Shown piece after piece: positions 16,767-25,560 of a stretch of DNA of 64,000 nucleotides. The notes beneath the pieces were generated by a model. The model was not told the origin of the DNA. It ran no database searches and saw only the letters and a list, made by a program, of their open reading frames with translations. A program made the translations under genes and the position numbers. Within the stretch, counting starts at the first letter, position 1; every line of letters starts with the position of its first letter. The stretch spans positions 37,404-101,403 of the forward strand of contig JAZQGP010000053.1 of assembly GCA_045540015.1 (NCBI GenBank), written 5' to 3'. The DNA comes from UMGS1387 sp045540015 (GTDB taxonomy: Bacteria > Bacillota > Clostridia > Oscillospirales > CAG-382).

Positions 16767-19700
16767 TTAGTTGTAAAGCTCGCCGAGCTTGATAAGTCTT
16801 TCGTACTTTTCCTTGGACTTAGCTTCCGCCTGAGCAAAGAGCTGTTCTGCTCTTTCGGGGAATGCCTGAGCAAGACGGCTGTAACGTGTTTCGCTCTTGA
16901 TGAAGTCAATGTAGGAAGCAGTAGGCTCCTTGCTGTCGAGAGTGAAGGGATTCTTGCCTTCAGCCTTGAGAGCAGGATTGTAACGGAACATCTGCCAGTA
17001 GCCTGCTTCAACTGCCTTCTTCATTTCAGCCTGGCAGTTGGTCATACCGCCCTTAACACCGTGCATTTCACAAGGTGCATAGCCGATGATGATGGAAGGA
17101 CCGTTATATGCTTCAGCTTCTGCGAGAGCCTTGATTGTCTGGTTCATGTCAGCACCCATTGCTATCTGTGCAACGTATACATAGCCGTAGGACATAGCGA
17201 TCTGAGCAAGATCCTTCTTACCGATTGCTTTACCTGCTGCTGCGAACTGTGCAACCTGACCGAGGTTGGATGCCTTGGAAGCCTGTCCGCCTGTGTTGGA
17301 GTAAACTTCTGTATCGAATACCATGATGTTTACGTCTTCGCCGGAAGCGATTACATGGTCAAGACCGCCAAAGCCGATATCTTATGCCCATCCGTCACCA
17401 CCGAAGATCCATACGGACTTCTTGGATAGGTACTGCTTTTCAGCGAGTATTTCGGGCGCTACGGGACAGCCTTCTGCTGCTGCCTTTTCGAGTTCAATTA
17501 CGAGTGCCTTTGTAGCAGCTTCGTTAGCCTTGCCGTTATTTGCAGTATCAAGATAGTTCTGAGCTGCAGCCTTGAAGGAATCAGATGCCTTGTCGGACTG
17601 TGCCATTTCAGCAACCTTATTCATGAGCTTTTCACGGATTGTCTTCTGACCGAGGTACATACCAAGACCGTGTTCAGCGTTGTCTTCAAAGAGGGAGTTA
17701 GCCCAAGCCGGACCTCTGAGAGAGTCACGGTTTACGGTGTAAGGTGTAGCAGGAGATGAACCACCCCAGATAGAAGAACAACCTGTAGCGTTGGAGATGT
17801 ACATTCTTTCACCGAAGAGCTGGGTGATAAGTCTTGCGTAAGAGGTTTCAGCACAACCTGCGCAGGATCCGGAGAATTCGAGGAGAGGCTGGTTGAACTG
17901 GCTGCCCTTAACGGAAGTCTCTGCAAAAGGAGTTTCCTTCTTGGTAACAGTTGCAACAGCGTAATCGAATACTTCCTGCTGATCCATCTGACTAGCCTGA
18001 GGAACCATCTTAAGAGCTCTCTTTTCGGGCTTTGTGGGACATACGTCAACGCAGACGCCACAGCCCATACAGTCAAGAGGAGAAATAGCGATTGTGAACT
18101 TGTAGCTTTCGCAGCCCTTACCAATCATCTTAGCGGTGAACTTTGTGGCACCGGGAGCTGCCGCAGCTTCTTCTTCGCTCATAGCAAAAGGACGGAGTGT
18201 TGCATGAGGACATACATAAGCACAGTTGTTACACTGTACGCAGTTTTCGGGAATCCATTCGGGAACGAGAACTGCAACGCCTCTCTTTTCGTAAGCGGTA
18301 GAACCCTGAGGGAATGTACCGTCTACGTAATCCATGAACTTGGAAACAGGCAGGCTGTCACCGTCCATGAGGTTAACGGGAGTTACGATGTTGTTAACAA
18401 ACTTAGCAAGATCTTCTCTCTTGTTTTCAACTGCTTCTGCAGCTGCTTCAATTTCAGCTGTCTTCCAAGCTTCGGGAACAGGAACCTTAACAATTGCGTC
18501 AACACCGGCATCGATCGCCTTGTAGTTCATTTCAACTACAGCTTCGCCCTTCTTGAGGTAGGACTTCTTAGCCATGTACTTCATGTAATCAACAGCTTCG
18601 CCTATGGGCATGATGTTTGCAAGTGCGAAGAATGCAGACTGAAGAATGGTGTTTGTACGCTTGCCCATACCAATCTCTGCAGCCTTGTCAATAGCGTTAA
18701 CTGTGTAGAATTCGATGTTGTTGTTAGCGATGTAGTTCTTAACAGCACCGGGCAAATACTTTTCAACCTCTTCAAGTGTCCACTGACAGTTGAGAAGGAA
18801 CTTACCGCCGGGTTTTACGTCGTTAACAATCTTATAACCCTTGAGAATGTAGGAGGGGTTATGGCAAGCAACGAAGTCTGCCTTTGTGATATAGTAGGAA
18901 GACTTGATGGGCTTGTCACCGAATCTCAGGTGAGAAATGGTAACACCGCCGGTCTTCTTGGAGTCATACTGGAAGTATGCCTGGATGAACTTGTCGGTGT
19001 GGTCACCGATGATCTTAATGGAGTTCTTGTTAGCACCAACAGTACCGTCGCCGCCGAGACCCCAGAACTTGCAGCTGATTGTGCCTTCGGGAGCTGTATC
19101 GGGAGCAGGCTTTTCATCGAGAGAAAGGCCGGTAACGTCATCAACGATGCTGAGAGTGAAGCTGTTCTTAGGCTCTGCACTCTTGAGGTTTTCAAAGGTT
19201 GCAAAGATGGAAGCGGGAGCTGTATCCTTGGAACCGAGACCGTATCTACCGCCTACAACCTTGATGCCTGTTCTGCCCATTGTAGCAAGAGCAGTAACAA
19301 CGTCGAGGTAGAGAGGTTCACCCTGAGAGCCGGGTTCCTTTGTTCTGTCGAGAACAGCGATGCTCTTAACAGTTTCGGGAATAGCTTCAAGGAGCTTTGC
19401 GGGAACGAAAGGTCTGTAAAGGCGAACCTTGATAAGACCAACCTTTTCGCCGTTTGCATTCATGTAGACAATAACTTCTTCGCAAACGTCACAAACAGAA
19501 CCCATAGCAATGATAACTCTGTCTCCATCGGGTGCACCGTAGTAGTTGAAGAGCTTGTAGTTAGTGCCGATCTTAGCATTAACCTTGTCCATGTATTCTT
19601 CAACGATTGCGGGAAGTGCATTGTAGTATGTGTTACAAGCTTCTCTGTTCTGGAAGAAGATGTCGCCGTTCTGAGCAGAACCTCTGAGAACAGGCTTTTC

Positions 19701-20351
19701 GGGGTTGAGAGAACGGTCGCGGAATGCTTTAACTGCATCCATATCAACCATTTCCTTAAGATCCTCTGTTTCCCAAACTTCGATCTTCTGAATTTCATGA
19801 GAAGTACGGAAGCCGTCGAAGAAGTTGAGGAAGGGAACTCTGCCCTTGATTGTAGAAAGGTGAGCTACTGCACCAAGGTCCATGATTTCCTGAACGTTGG
19901 ATTCTGCGAGCATAGCGTAACCTGTCTGACGGCACGCATATACGTCGGAGTGGTCACCGAAAATGTTGAGTGCATGAGAAGCAACGCAACGAGCTGAAAC
20001 GTGAATAACGTTAGGAAGAAGCTCGCCGGCAATCTTATACATGTTCGGGATCATAAGGAGAAGACCCTGAGATGCGGTATAAGTAGTAGTGAGAGCACCG
20101 GAAGCAAGAGAGCCGTGTACTGCACCTGCAGCACCTGCTTCTGATTCCATTTCAATCATCTTTACTCTTTCGCCGAAAATGTTTCTTGCGGGTTCGCCGA
20201 AGATGTTCTTATCTGTAGCGGACCATGTGTCTGTCACTTCAGCCATGGGGCTGGAAGGAGTGATGGGGTAGATGGCAGATACTTCTGTGAAGGCATACGA
20301 TACGTGAGCCGCAGCGGTATTACCATCCATGGATATCTTTCTTCTGGACAT
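16767..20351 (-). pseudogene. nifJ: pyruvate:ferredoxin oxidoreductase, interrupted by one in-frame TAA
   Basis: PFOR oxidises pyruvate to acetyl-CoA and CO2 and reduces ferredoxin, the central reaction of fermenting clostridia. The frame is 1195 codons, a normal full length. The N-terminal YPITPSSPMAE, the ferredoxin-like domain with two 4Fe-4S motifs (CVQCNNCAYVCP near 705 and CMGCGVCVDVCP near 762), and the CAGC site near 830 are intact. Codon 990 is TAA (17384-17382), where the family has Tyr in GDGWAYDIG. The frame reopens at once as DIGFGGLDHV and runs 204 residues to the true end, including the NTGGQ thiamine-diphosphate motif. As read, the 989-residue product would lack most of that site. 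No other damage is seen. AGGAGG precedes the ATG. Confidence 0.9.
17382..17384 (-). other. in-frame TAA stop codon replacing a conserved tyrosine in nifJ
   Basis: Read on the minus strand the codons are GGA TGG GCA TAA GAT ATC GGC. A change of one base (TAC or TAT to TAA) restores the consensus GDGWAYDIG. The downstream ATG at 17324 could start a 185-residue fragment, but no ribosome binding site precedes it. Confidence 0.9.
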
Positions 20352-20399
20352 TTTGATATTCCTCCTGAATTTTATAAGTATGCAAAATGATACGTATAT

Positions 20400-20428
20400 A
20401 TGATATCACATATATACGGAAATGTAAA
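20400..20428 (-). promoter_or_regulatory. promoter of the PFOR gene
   Basis: On the minus strand TTTACA (20428-20423), 17 bases, TATCAT (20405-20400). The spacer ends TATATATGTGA. The secreted-protein promoter at 24052-24080 has nearly the same -10 side. Confidence 0.65.
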
Positions 20429-20515
20429 TACTTAATTGATACAAATTTTGAGTTTAATTTTTAACATTTTTATAAATATTGAGTATTTGAGGGGATTTGA
20501 TGGGTGTAATTACAA

Positions 20516-20551
20516 TAAAAACAAATCGCCGCCCTTTTCGGACGGCGATTT
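20516..20551 (-). terminator. terminator of the secreted-protein operon
   Basis: On the minus strand AAATCGCCG pairs with CGGCGATTT around a short GAAAA loop region, followed by GTTTTTATT. It lies 17 bases past the stop codon at 20568. Confidence 0.85.
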
Positions 20552-20567
20552 ATGCTGTAAATCGGTA

Positions 20568-22010
20568 TTAATCAAAGAGCTTTGAAACATCAAGTGTAAT
20601 TTCTGTTGTAAGCACAGCAGGCTGTGTTCCGTCAACAGCTGTGATGATTTCATCGATGTAAGCCTTGTTTTCGGTGTAATCTGTTCCGTTTGCATTCTTG
20701 ATTAACTTTGCAACGTCATAGATGCTTCTCTTTGTGATTTCACCGTAAAGAATAGTTTCGTTTTCACCGTCTGTTACGATGTAGTAAGGACGGGAAGCGA
20801 TTGTGGCTGTGAGAGAAGCCTTGCTTGTGGGGATGTTCTTAAGAACGCTTGTGAAAATTGTGTAATCATCTTCGGTAATGCTGTAAATAACGTCGGTGCC
20901 GTCAGCCTTGTTGTAAGCAACACCGGTCTTTGCTTTACCTGCTGCAACGAGAGCCATATCAAGAGTATAGGCTGTATCCTTAAGACCTGTTGCTGTTGTT
21001 TCGGCAGTTACGATGAAGCCGTATTCTGCGATTTCGTATGCTGCACTTTCGTCGAAATCAAGAGCCTTTGCGTCGTTATTGAATGCAGAAGCAAAACGGA
21101 TACCCTTAACGCCGCTTGTTCTGATACTTGCGTTGTCCATACCGAGAACTGCGTTATCAAGTGCGTCAACCTTGGTTGCAACGCCGTTTGCATCAACTGC
21201 GTATACAGCATGCGTTGTGTAACCTGTGTTCACATAAAGGAGACCTGCTGCTGCGGGAACTTCTACTTCTGTTTCAGCAGCGTAGGTTGTGCTTGTTCCG
21301 TCAACAAAGTATACTGTGGAACCTGCGGGGACTGTGATTTTGCTTGCGGTGACTTCTTCTTCGTCAAAGAATGCGTCAACGATGATTTCGCCGTTAACAC
21401 CTTTATATTCAGTTCCATCTGTAACAGATGCATATATATGAACTGCAGAGTCTTTGTTGGATGTACCCTTTATATTTGTGAAAACAGTAGAAGTGTCTTC
21501 AAGAGCGAATTCTACATCATCGATGGTTTTGCCAGAAGCAAGGGTATAGTAGTAATCGAATACGTTTCCTGCTGTGTGAGCACTACGATTTGACGATGTT
21601 GAGAATACAGGATACACTGCTGTTCTGTTGTTTGCCGCATCAATTTCATAAAGTGTAGTATTAAGTGTAAGTTTTGTAGCAACTTCAAAGCAGATGGCAT
21701 TGTCGTCTTTGTAGTATACATCATCGATGTATGAAGTGGTTTCATTTGTAGCTGTATCTGTTACGTCAAAACTTGTTTCAAATGCATAGTCGTAAGGGAT
21801 TACAACATCGGAATTGTATGAAAAATGAATTGAGAAAACTTTGATGCCGGGATTAGCTTCTGCAGCTACACGAAAAGCATAAATGCCTGCATCTTCATCG
21901 ATTACTTCGTTTGTAATTGTGATAGCGGGTTCGCCTTCTGCAAAAGCAACAGCGCTCATCATAAGAATGCATGCAATTGCAAGAGCGAAAAATTTAATAA
22001 AGTTTTTCAT
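20568..22010 (-). CDS. secreted surface protein with N-terminal beta-sandwich domain, 480 aa
   Basis: A signal peptide (about residues 1-24, ending AVAFAEG) is followed by a domain whose VFSIHFSYNSDVVIPYD stretch resembles cohesin or carbohydrate-binding beta-sandwiches, and resembles FQFAVRYDTDAVEPYD in the 375-residue protein at 22873-24000. The C-terminal part (about 300-460) has the pattern IRTSGVKGIRF, then AEYGFIVTA, then RSIYDVAKL. From memory this recurs at the end of large clostridial cell-surface proteins. There is no sortase signal or SLH domain. AGGAGGATATTC precedes the ATG, 19 bases after the dockerin-protein stop. Fold assignments are inference. Confidence 0.75.
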   Translation of the reverse strand: MKNFIKFFALAIACILMMSAVAFAEGEPAITITNEVIDEDAGIYAFRVAAEANPGIKVFSIHFSYNSDVVIPYDYAFETSFDVTDTATNETTSYIDDVYYKDDNAICFEVATKLTLNTTLYEIDAANNRTAVYPVFSTSSNRSAHTAGNVFDYYYTLASGKTIDDVEFALEDTSTVFTNIKGTSNKDSAVHIYASVTDGTEYKGVNGEIIVDAFFDEEEVTASKITVPAGSTVYFVDGTSTTYAAETEVEVPAAAGLLYVNTGYTTHAVYAVDANGVATKVDALDNAVLGMDNASIRTSGVKGIRFASAFNNDAKALDFDESAAYEIAEYGFIVTAETTATGLKDTAYTLDMALVAAGKAKTGVAYNKADGTDVIYSITEDDYTIFTSVLKNIPTSKASLTATIASRPYYIVTDGENETILYGEITKRSIYDVAKLIKNANGTDYTENKAYIDEIITAVDGTQPAVLTTEITLDVSKLFD

Positions 22011-22029
22011 TATGAATATCCTCCTGAAA

Positions 22030-22836
22030 TTAGTCTACTACAGTTGAAGCCAATCCAAAGCTCTTAATTACAGATGTTAAATCGTCTATACCGATACTTC
22101 CGCTGTTATCAATGTCGCAAGAATTATCGAATCCTGTTGACTGACCGAAATAATTTATTATAACAGTTATATCGTCAACACCGATCGCACCGCTCGCGTC
22201 AGCATCACCTGCGGTAAGCTCAACATCAGCATAAGCAACATCGCCTTCAACCTCTACGCTGTTATCTGTGTAGGAAAGGTGAGCAGTCTTTGTAATTTCC
22301 ATCTTATATGTTCCAAGAGGAAGAGTGATGGAGTATGCGCCTGTTTCTGTTGTGATTTCATATGTTGCAGTCGCGTCTGTTGTATTTGTCATAACAACCT
22401 TTGTAGCCCATGTGGAGTCTGCAGAGCTTGTTACTGTTCCCGAAACCGTAGCTGTTTCTTCTTCACCTGTCTTAAGGTAACCGAAGAGAACTGCTCCGTC
22501 TTCGAGGTTGGAGTCAGAACCGCCGATATAAACAGTACCGTTTACAAGCGGATCTTTGGGAATAAATTTCGAGAACACTGCTTTACCGTCTGCTCCTGCA
22601 GTTTCCTGGGAAATGTAGGTAATGGTGTCTTCGGAAATTACGGGTGTCTGGTCTTCTGTGTAAGTTCCCTCTACTATGAGGATTGCGTAGTATTCGCCTG
22701 CAACGCCTTGGTAAGTTGCCGAGAACTTTCCTTCGTCATCGGGAAGGAGAGTAACCTTTTCTGCACTTGCTGCCATGCAGAGTGCCATTACGCAGAGTAC
22801 GCATGCGAGAAGGATTTTGAATGAATTCTTTTTCAT
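22030..22836 (-). CDS. secreted protein with C-terminal dockerin-like module, 268 aa
   Basis: A signal peptide (1-25, ending MAASAE) precedes a middle region with a carboxypeptidase-regulatory/CnaB-like beta pattern (VSGTVTSSADS through GAYSITLPLGTYKMEI). At about residues 210-262 are two dockerin type I calcium loops: GDADASGAIGVDDITVIIN and CDIDNSGSIGIDDLTSVIK. Each has the D-x-D-x-S-G spacing and the trailing helix. Dockerins bind cohesin domains in cellulosomes; lone dockerin-like tails also occur in non-cellulosomal surface proteins. It sits between two secreted proteins with cohesin-like N-terminal domains. AAGGAG precedes the ATG. Confidence 0.85.
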   Translation of the reverse strand: MKKNSFKILLACVLCVMALCMAASAEKVTLLPDDEGKFSATYQGVAGEYYAILIVEGTYTEDQTPVISEDTITYISQETAGADGKAVFSKFIPKDPLVNGTVYIGGSDSNLEDGAVLFGYLKTGEEETATVSGTVTSSADSTWATKVVMTNTTDATATYEITTETGAYSITLPLGTYKMEITKTAHLSYTDNSVEVEGDVAYADVELTAGDADASGAIGVDDITVIINYFGQSTGFDNSCDIDNSGSIGIDDLTSVIKSFGLASTVVD

Positions 22837-22872
22837 GACTTTGCTCCTTTGTGGTGATGTATATTTTTTGTT

Positions 22873-24000
22873 TTACCCAAATATTTTTACAAATGGTGAG
22901 GTCACAAGCATCATTGCCGAGAGAGCTTCCTTTTCGGCGTCTCTGTCGCTTTGCCATTCTTCACCGGTTGTCAGCACCGCAGCTTTAGAACTGTTGTCAT
23001 ACCAAAGCTTTGCCCCGATAATTTCAGCCACAGTACTTACGGGAATCATTATTCTGTTTTCGGATATGTAAGCATTTTCGCTTGTGCTTATTTGCACCTC
23101 GTCCATTGTAACAGTGCCTTTGTCTGGAGATATTTCAAACACGCTTTCACCGTTTGCAATCTTTGAAACACGTTTTTCTTCGTCCCACGTCACTTCAAGT
23201 CCAAATGTCTCGCACACAAATCTCAGCGGCACAAGCATTTCGGTTTTGCCCGAAAGCGGTGTTACCGATTTGTTGTCGCGTTCGATTACGGTGAGTGTTC
23301 CGTCGACTGCCGAGGCATAGTTTCCGATTTGCAGATACAGCGTATTTTTAAGCCGTCTTGCCTTTGTCATAACGGGAGGCGGTGTGTATTTTACGGAGTC
23401 AAACGGAATTTCCGTTTTTTCATTCGCTTTTTCAAATACTACTCTACCGGTTTGAGTTCCGTCAAAGCAGTTTACCGAAGCCCCCTGTGGAAAAAAGTCG
23501 TAATGCACACCGTTTCCGTCGCCGAAAGCAATTTCAAACCCGGGGTCTGCGTCTTGCGAAAGAAGTCTGAACGTAAACGTGTAAAGACCGAAGTTTTCGC
23601 CCGTTATCGCTTCCTGTCCCACTTTCTCCGCACCCTCAACATTCGTTCCGGGCATCATGTAACCCGTGAAGGTAAACATGCCTTTCTCGGAGTCAAGCAT
23701 TTCGCCGATCATGTTAAGCCCCTTATGAGGAACATTTTCGGAAAACAGGGCAAATTCCGAAGCCTTTGCTTTTGAGCTTGCATCGTATGGCTCGACTGCA
23801 TCCGTGTCGTATCTCACGGCAAACTGAAACGTCAGAAATCTCATTCGGTCAAAGCTTGCACTGAGAGTAAACACTCCGTTTTCGTCAGGCTCCGACTGCA
23901 CAAAATTAATTGTCATGCCATCGTTGTCTTGTGCAAAACACGTGCCCATGCATATTAAAAGCACTGTAATCAGGACAATACATAGTCTACGTAAGCTCAT
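22873..24000 (-). CDS. secreted protein with cohesin-like and copper-amine-oxidase-N domains, 375 aa
   Basis: The signal peptide covers about residues 1-23. The N-terminal half (about 28-175) has FQFAVRYDTDAVEPYD and MFTFTGYMMPG, which fit the strand pattern of cohesins. The C-terminal half (about 240-345) is a copper amine oxidase N1 domain (PF07833-like): MLVPLRFVCETFGLEVTWDE, then RIMIPVSTVAEIIGAKLWYD. That domain is common in clostridial surface proteins and does not bind copper here as far as known. It is the first gene of the trio behind the promoter at 24052-24080, with GAGGTG before the ATG. Confidence 0.8.
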   Translation of the reverse strand: MSLRRLCIVLITVLLICMGTCFAQDNDGMTINFVQSEPDENGVFTLSASFDRMRFLTFQFAVRYDTDAVEPYDASSKAKASEFALFSENVPHKGLNMIGEMLDSEKGMFTFTGYMMPGTNVEGAEKVGQEAITGENFGLYTFTFRLLSQDADPGFEIAFGDGNGVHYDFFPQGASVNCFDGTQTGRVVFEKANEKTEIPFDSVKYTPPPVMTKARRLKNTLYLQIGNYASAVDGTLTVIERDNKSVTPLSGKTEMLVPLRFVCETFGLEVTWDEEKRVSKIANGESVFEISPDKGTVTMDEVQISTSENAYISENRIMIPVSTVAEIIGAKLWYDNSSKAAVLTTGEEWQSDRDAEKEALSAMMLVTSPFVKIFG

Positions 24001-24051
24001 AATTCACCTCACATGTATAACTATTTCATCTTACCTAATTATAGTACCGTA

Positions 24052-24080
24052 ATGATAACACATATATATAAAAATGTCAA
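24052..24080 (-). promoter_or_regulatory. promoter of the secreted-protein trio
   Basis: On the minus strand TTGACA (24080-24075), 17 bases, TATCAT (24057-24052), 52 bases before the ATG. The spacer TATATATGTG next to the -10 matches that of the PFOR promoter. Confidence 0.7.
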
Positions 24081-24201
24081 TGATTTTCAAGAAAATATTT
24101 TTATTTTACAGATATTTGTTTTTGTGTTTCCTGTGTATTCCGACAAGACGGTATTTCTCAGTATATTTTGCGGCAACATAGAAAATTTTCCCGAAAAGGT
24201 A

Positions 24202-24247
24202 TTGTTTTTACTTTGCGGATATGGTAATATATTTCATATATACCATA
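24202..24247 (+). promoter_or_regulatory. weak promoter with inverted repeat before yfbR
   Basis: TTGTTT (24202-24207), 17 bases, TAATAT (24225-24230) with a TG one base before. TATGGTA (24220-24226) and TACCATA (24241-24247) form an inverted repeat over the -10. Both calls are tentative. Confidence 0.35.
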
Positions 24248-24270
24248 TAGGCAAAGAAAGAGGTGTGCGT

Positions 24271-24855
24271 ATGGGAGAATATTCGTTTTTTGCACTTGCA
24301 TTCAGAATGAAATATATAAACCGCTGGGGGCTTATGAGAAATCTTCGCAGCGAGAATCTTACCGAGCACAGTGCAGAGTGCGCAATGCTTGCCCATGTAC
24401 TGAGCGAAATAGGAAACACATATTTTGGAAAACACTACAATCCCGACAGAGCCGCAGTATGCGCTCTTTATCACGATATGAGCGAGATTTTCACAGGAGA
24501 CTTGCCAACGCCTGTTAAATATTTCAATGACACCATACGCGACAGCTACAAGCAGATTGAAAAGGATGCCGTTGAAAAGGCAATCGGAAAACTGCCGGAG
24601 GAGCTTTCGGGAAAATACAAAAGCATACTGGAGTTTGAAGAAGACGAAAATCTCAGACGTATAGTAAAGGCGGCGGACAAGCTGAGCGCATATTTGAAAT
24701 GCGTTGAGGAATACAGAAACGGAAACAACGAGTTCAAGGCGGCTCTTGTATCGACCGAAAAGGCACTTGAAAAACTATCGGAGGAATGTGAGGAACTCAA
24801 ATGGTTTCTTGATAATTTCGCAAAGGCGTTTGAAAAATCGCTTGACGAACTGTAA
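24271..24855 (+). CDS. yfbR: 5'-deoxynucleotidase YfbR (HD domain)
   Basis: YfbR removes the 5'-phosphate from deoxyribonucleoside monophosphates. The 194 residues match the family along the whole length: RWGLMRN, TEHSAECAMLAH with the first metal histidine, YHDMSEIFTGDLPTPVKYFN with the HD pair, and KAADKLSAYLKCVEE. These include the residues that give selectivity for deoxynucleotides in the E. coli enzyme. I chose the ATG at 24271 after AAAGAGGTG; longer readings into the AT-rich upstream region have no ribosome binding site. A HAD phosphatase follows 21 bases later, suggesting a nucleotide or metabolite house-cleaning pair. Confidence 0.95.
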   Translation: MGEYSFFALAFRMKYINRWGLMRNLRSENLTEHSAECAMLAHVLSEIGNTYFGKHYNPDRAAVCALYHDMSEIFTGDLPTPVKYFNDTIRDSYKQIEKDAVEKAIGKLPEELSGKYKSILEFEEDENLRRIVKAADKLSAYLKCVEEYRNGNNEFKAALVSTEKALEKLSEECEELKWFLDNFAKAFEKSLDEL

Positions 24856-24876
24856 AAACGAAAAGAGGATATATAA

Positions 24877-25539
24877 ATGTATAAATCGGTCATGTTTGAC
24901 CTTGACGGAACGCTGCTTGACACAATAGGCGACATAACGGAAAACATAAACCGCACAATGAGCGAGTTCGGGTATCCGCTTCACACAAGAGATGAGGCGC
25001 GTTCTTACATAAACGACGGAGCATTAAAGCTTATACAGAGAGCTCTTCCCGAGGGCGAAAACAGCGAGGAAAACGCAAAACGCGTCCTTTCAAGGTATCT
25101 TGAAATATACGACGAACACGTTAATGAAGAAACAGTCCCGTACGATGGGGTAAAAGAGCTTGTAGCAAGGCTGAAAAAAGAAGGATACTGTTTGTCGGTG
25201 GTTTCAAACAAACCCGACAGGCACGTAAAGCTGCTTGCCGAGCACCATTTCGGCAAAGGTACATTCTCTTACATATCGGGTTCGGGGCTTGACCTTCCCA
25301 AAAAGCCCGACCGCGAATGTGTTGACAGAGCCGTAAAGGCAATGGGAATACCGTATGAAGGACTTTTGTATGTGGGTGATTCTCATGTTGACGTGTCTAC
25401 GGCATATAACGCAAATCTCCCTTGTGCAGGCGTTACCTGGGGATTTCACGGAAAACACGGCTTTCTTGATAAAACGCCTGACTATTATATTGATACACCC
25501 GAACAGTTGTATACGCTTATAACAAAAGGAACATGTTGA
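24877..25539 (+). CDS. HAD-family hydrolase, phosphoglycolate-phosphatase-like
   Basis: A HAD phosphatase with motif I DLDGT (nucleophile D8, general acid D10), the threonine/serine motif in SVVSNK, the lysine in KKPDRE, and motif IV VGDSHVD. The helical cap between motifs I and II places it in the Gph/PGP subgroup. The substrate could be phosphoglycolate or another small phosphate ester. Its ribosome binding site AGAGGAT is good, and it is 21 bases behind yfbR, so the two probably form an operon. Confidence 0.9.
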   Translation: MYKSVMFDLDGTLLDTIGDITENINRTMSEFGYPLHTRDEARSYINDGALKLIQRALPEGENSEENAKRVLSRYLEIYDEHVNEETVPYDGVKELVARLKKEGYCLSVVSNKPDRHVKLLAEHHFGKGTFSYISGSGLDLPKKPDRECVDRAVKAMGIPYEGLLYVGDSHVDVSTAYNANLPCAGVTWGFHGKHGFLDKTPDYYIDTPEQLYTLITKGTC

Positions 25540-25560
25540 TTATTACGGAGGAGAAAAAAT

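Noticed and set aside
17325..17384. Frameshift or code reassignment as the cause of the nifJ break
   Set aside because: Both parts are in the same frame, so there is no frameshift. TAA, TAG and TGA all end other genes here, so no reassignment of TAA.
18204..19997. A 597-codon open frame on the plus strand inside the PFOR gene
   Set aside because: It is antisense to an obvious PFOR frame; its length comes from codon bias (few stop complements), it has no ribosome binding site, and it resembles no family.
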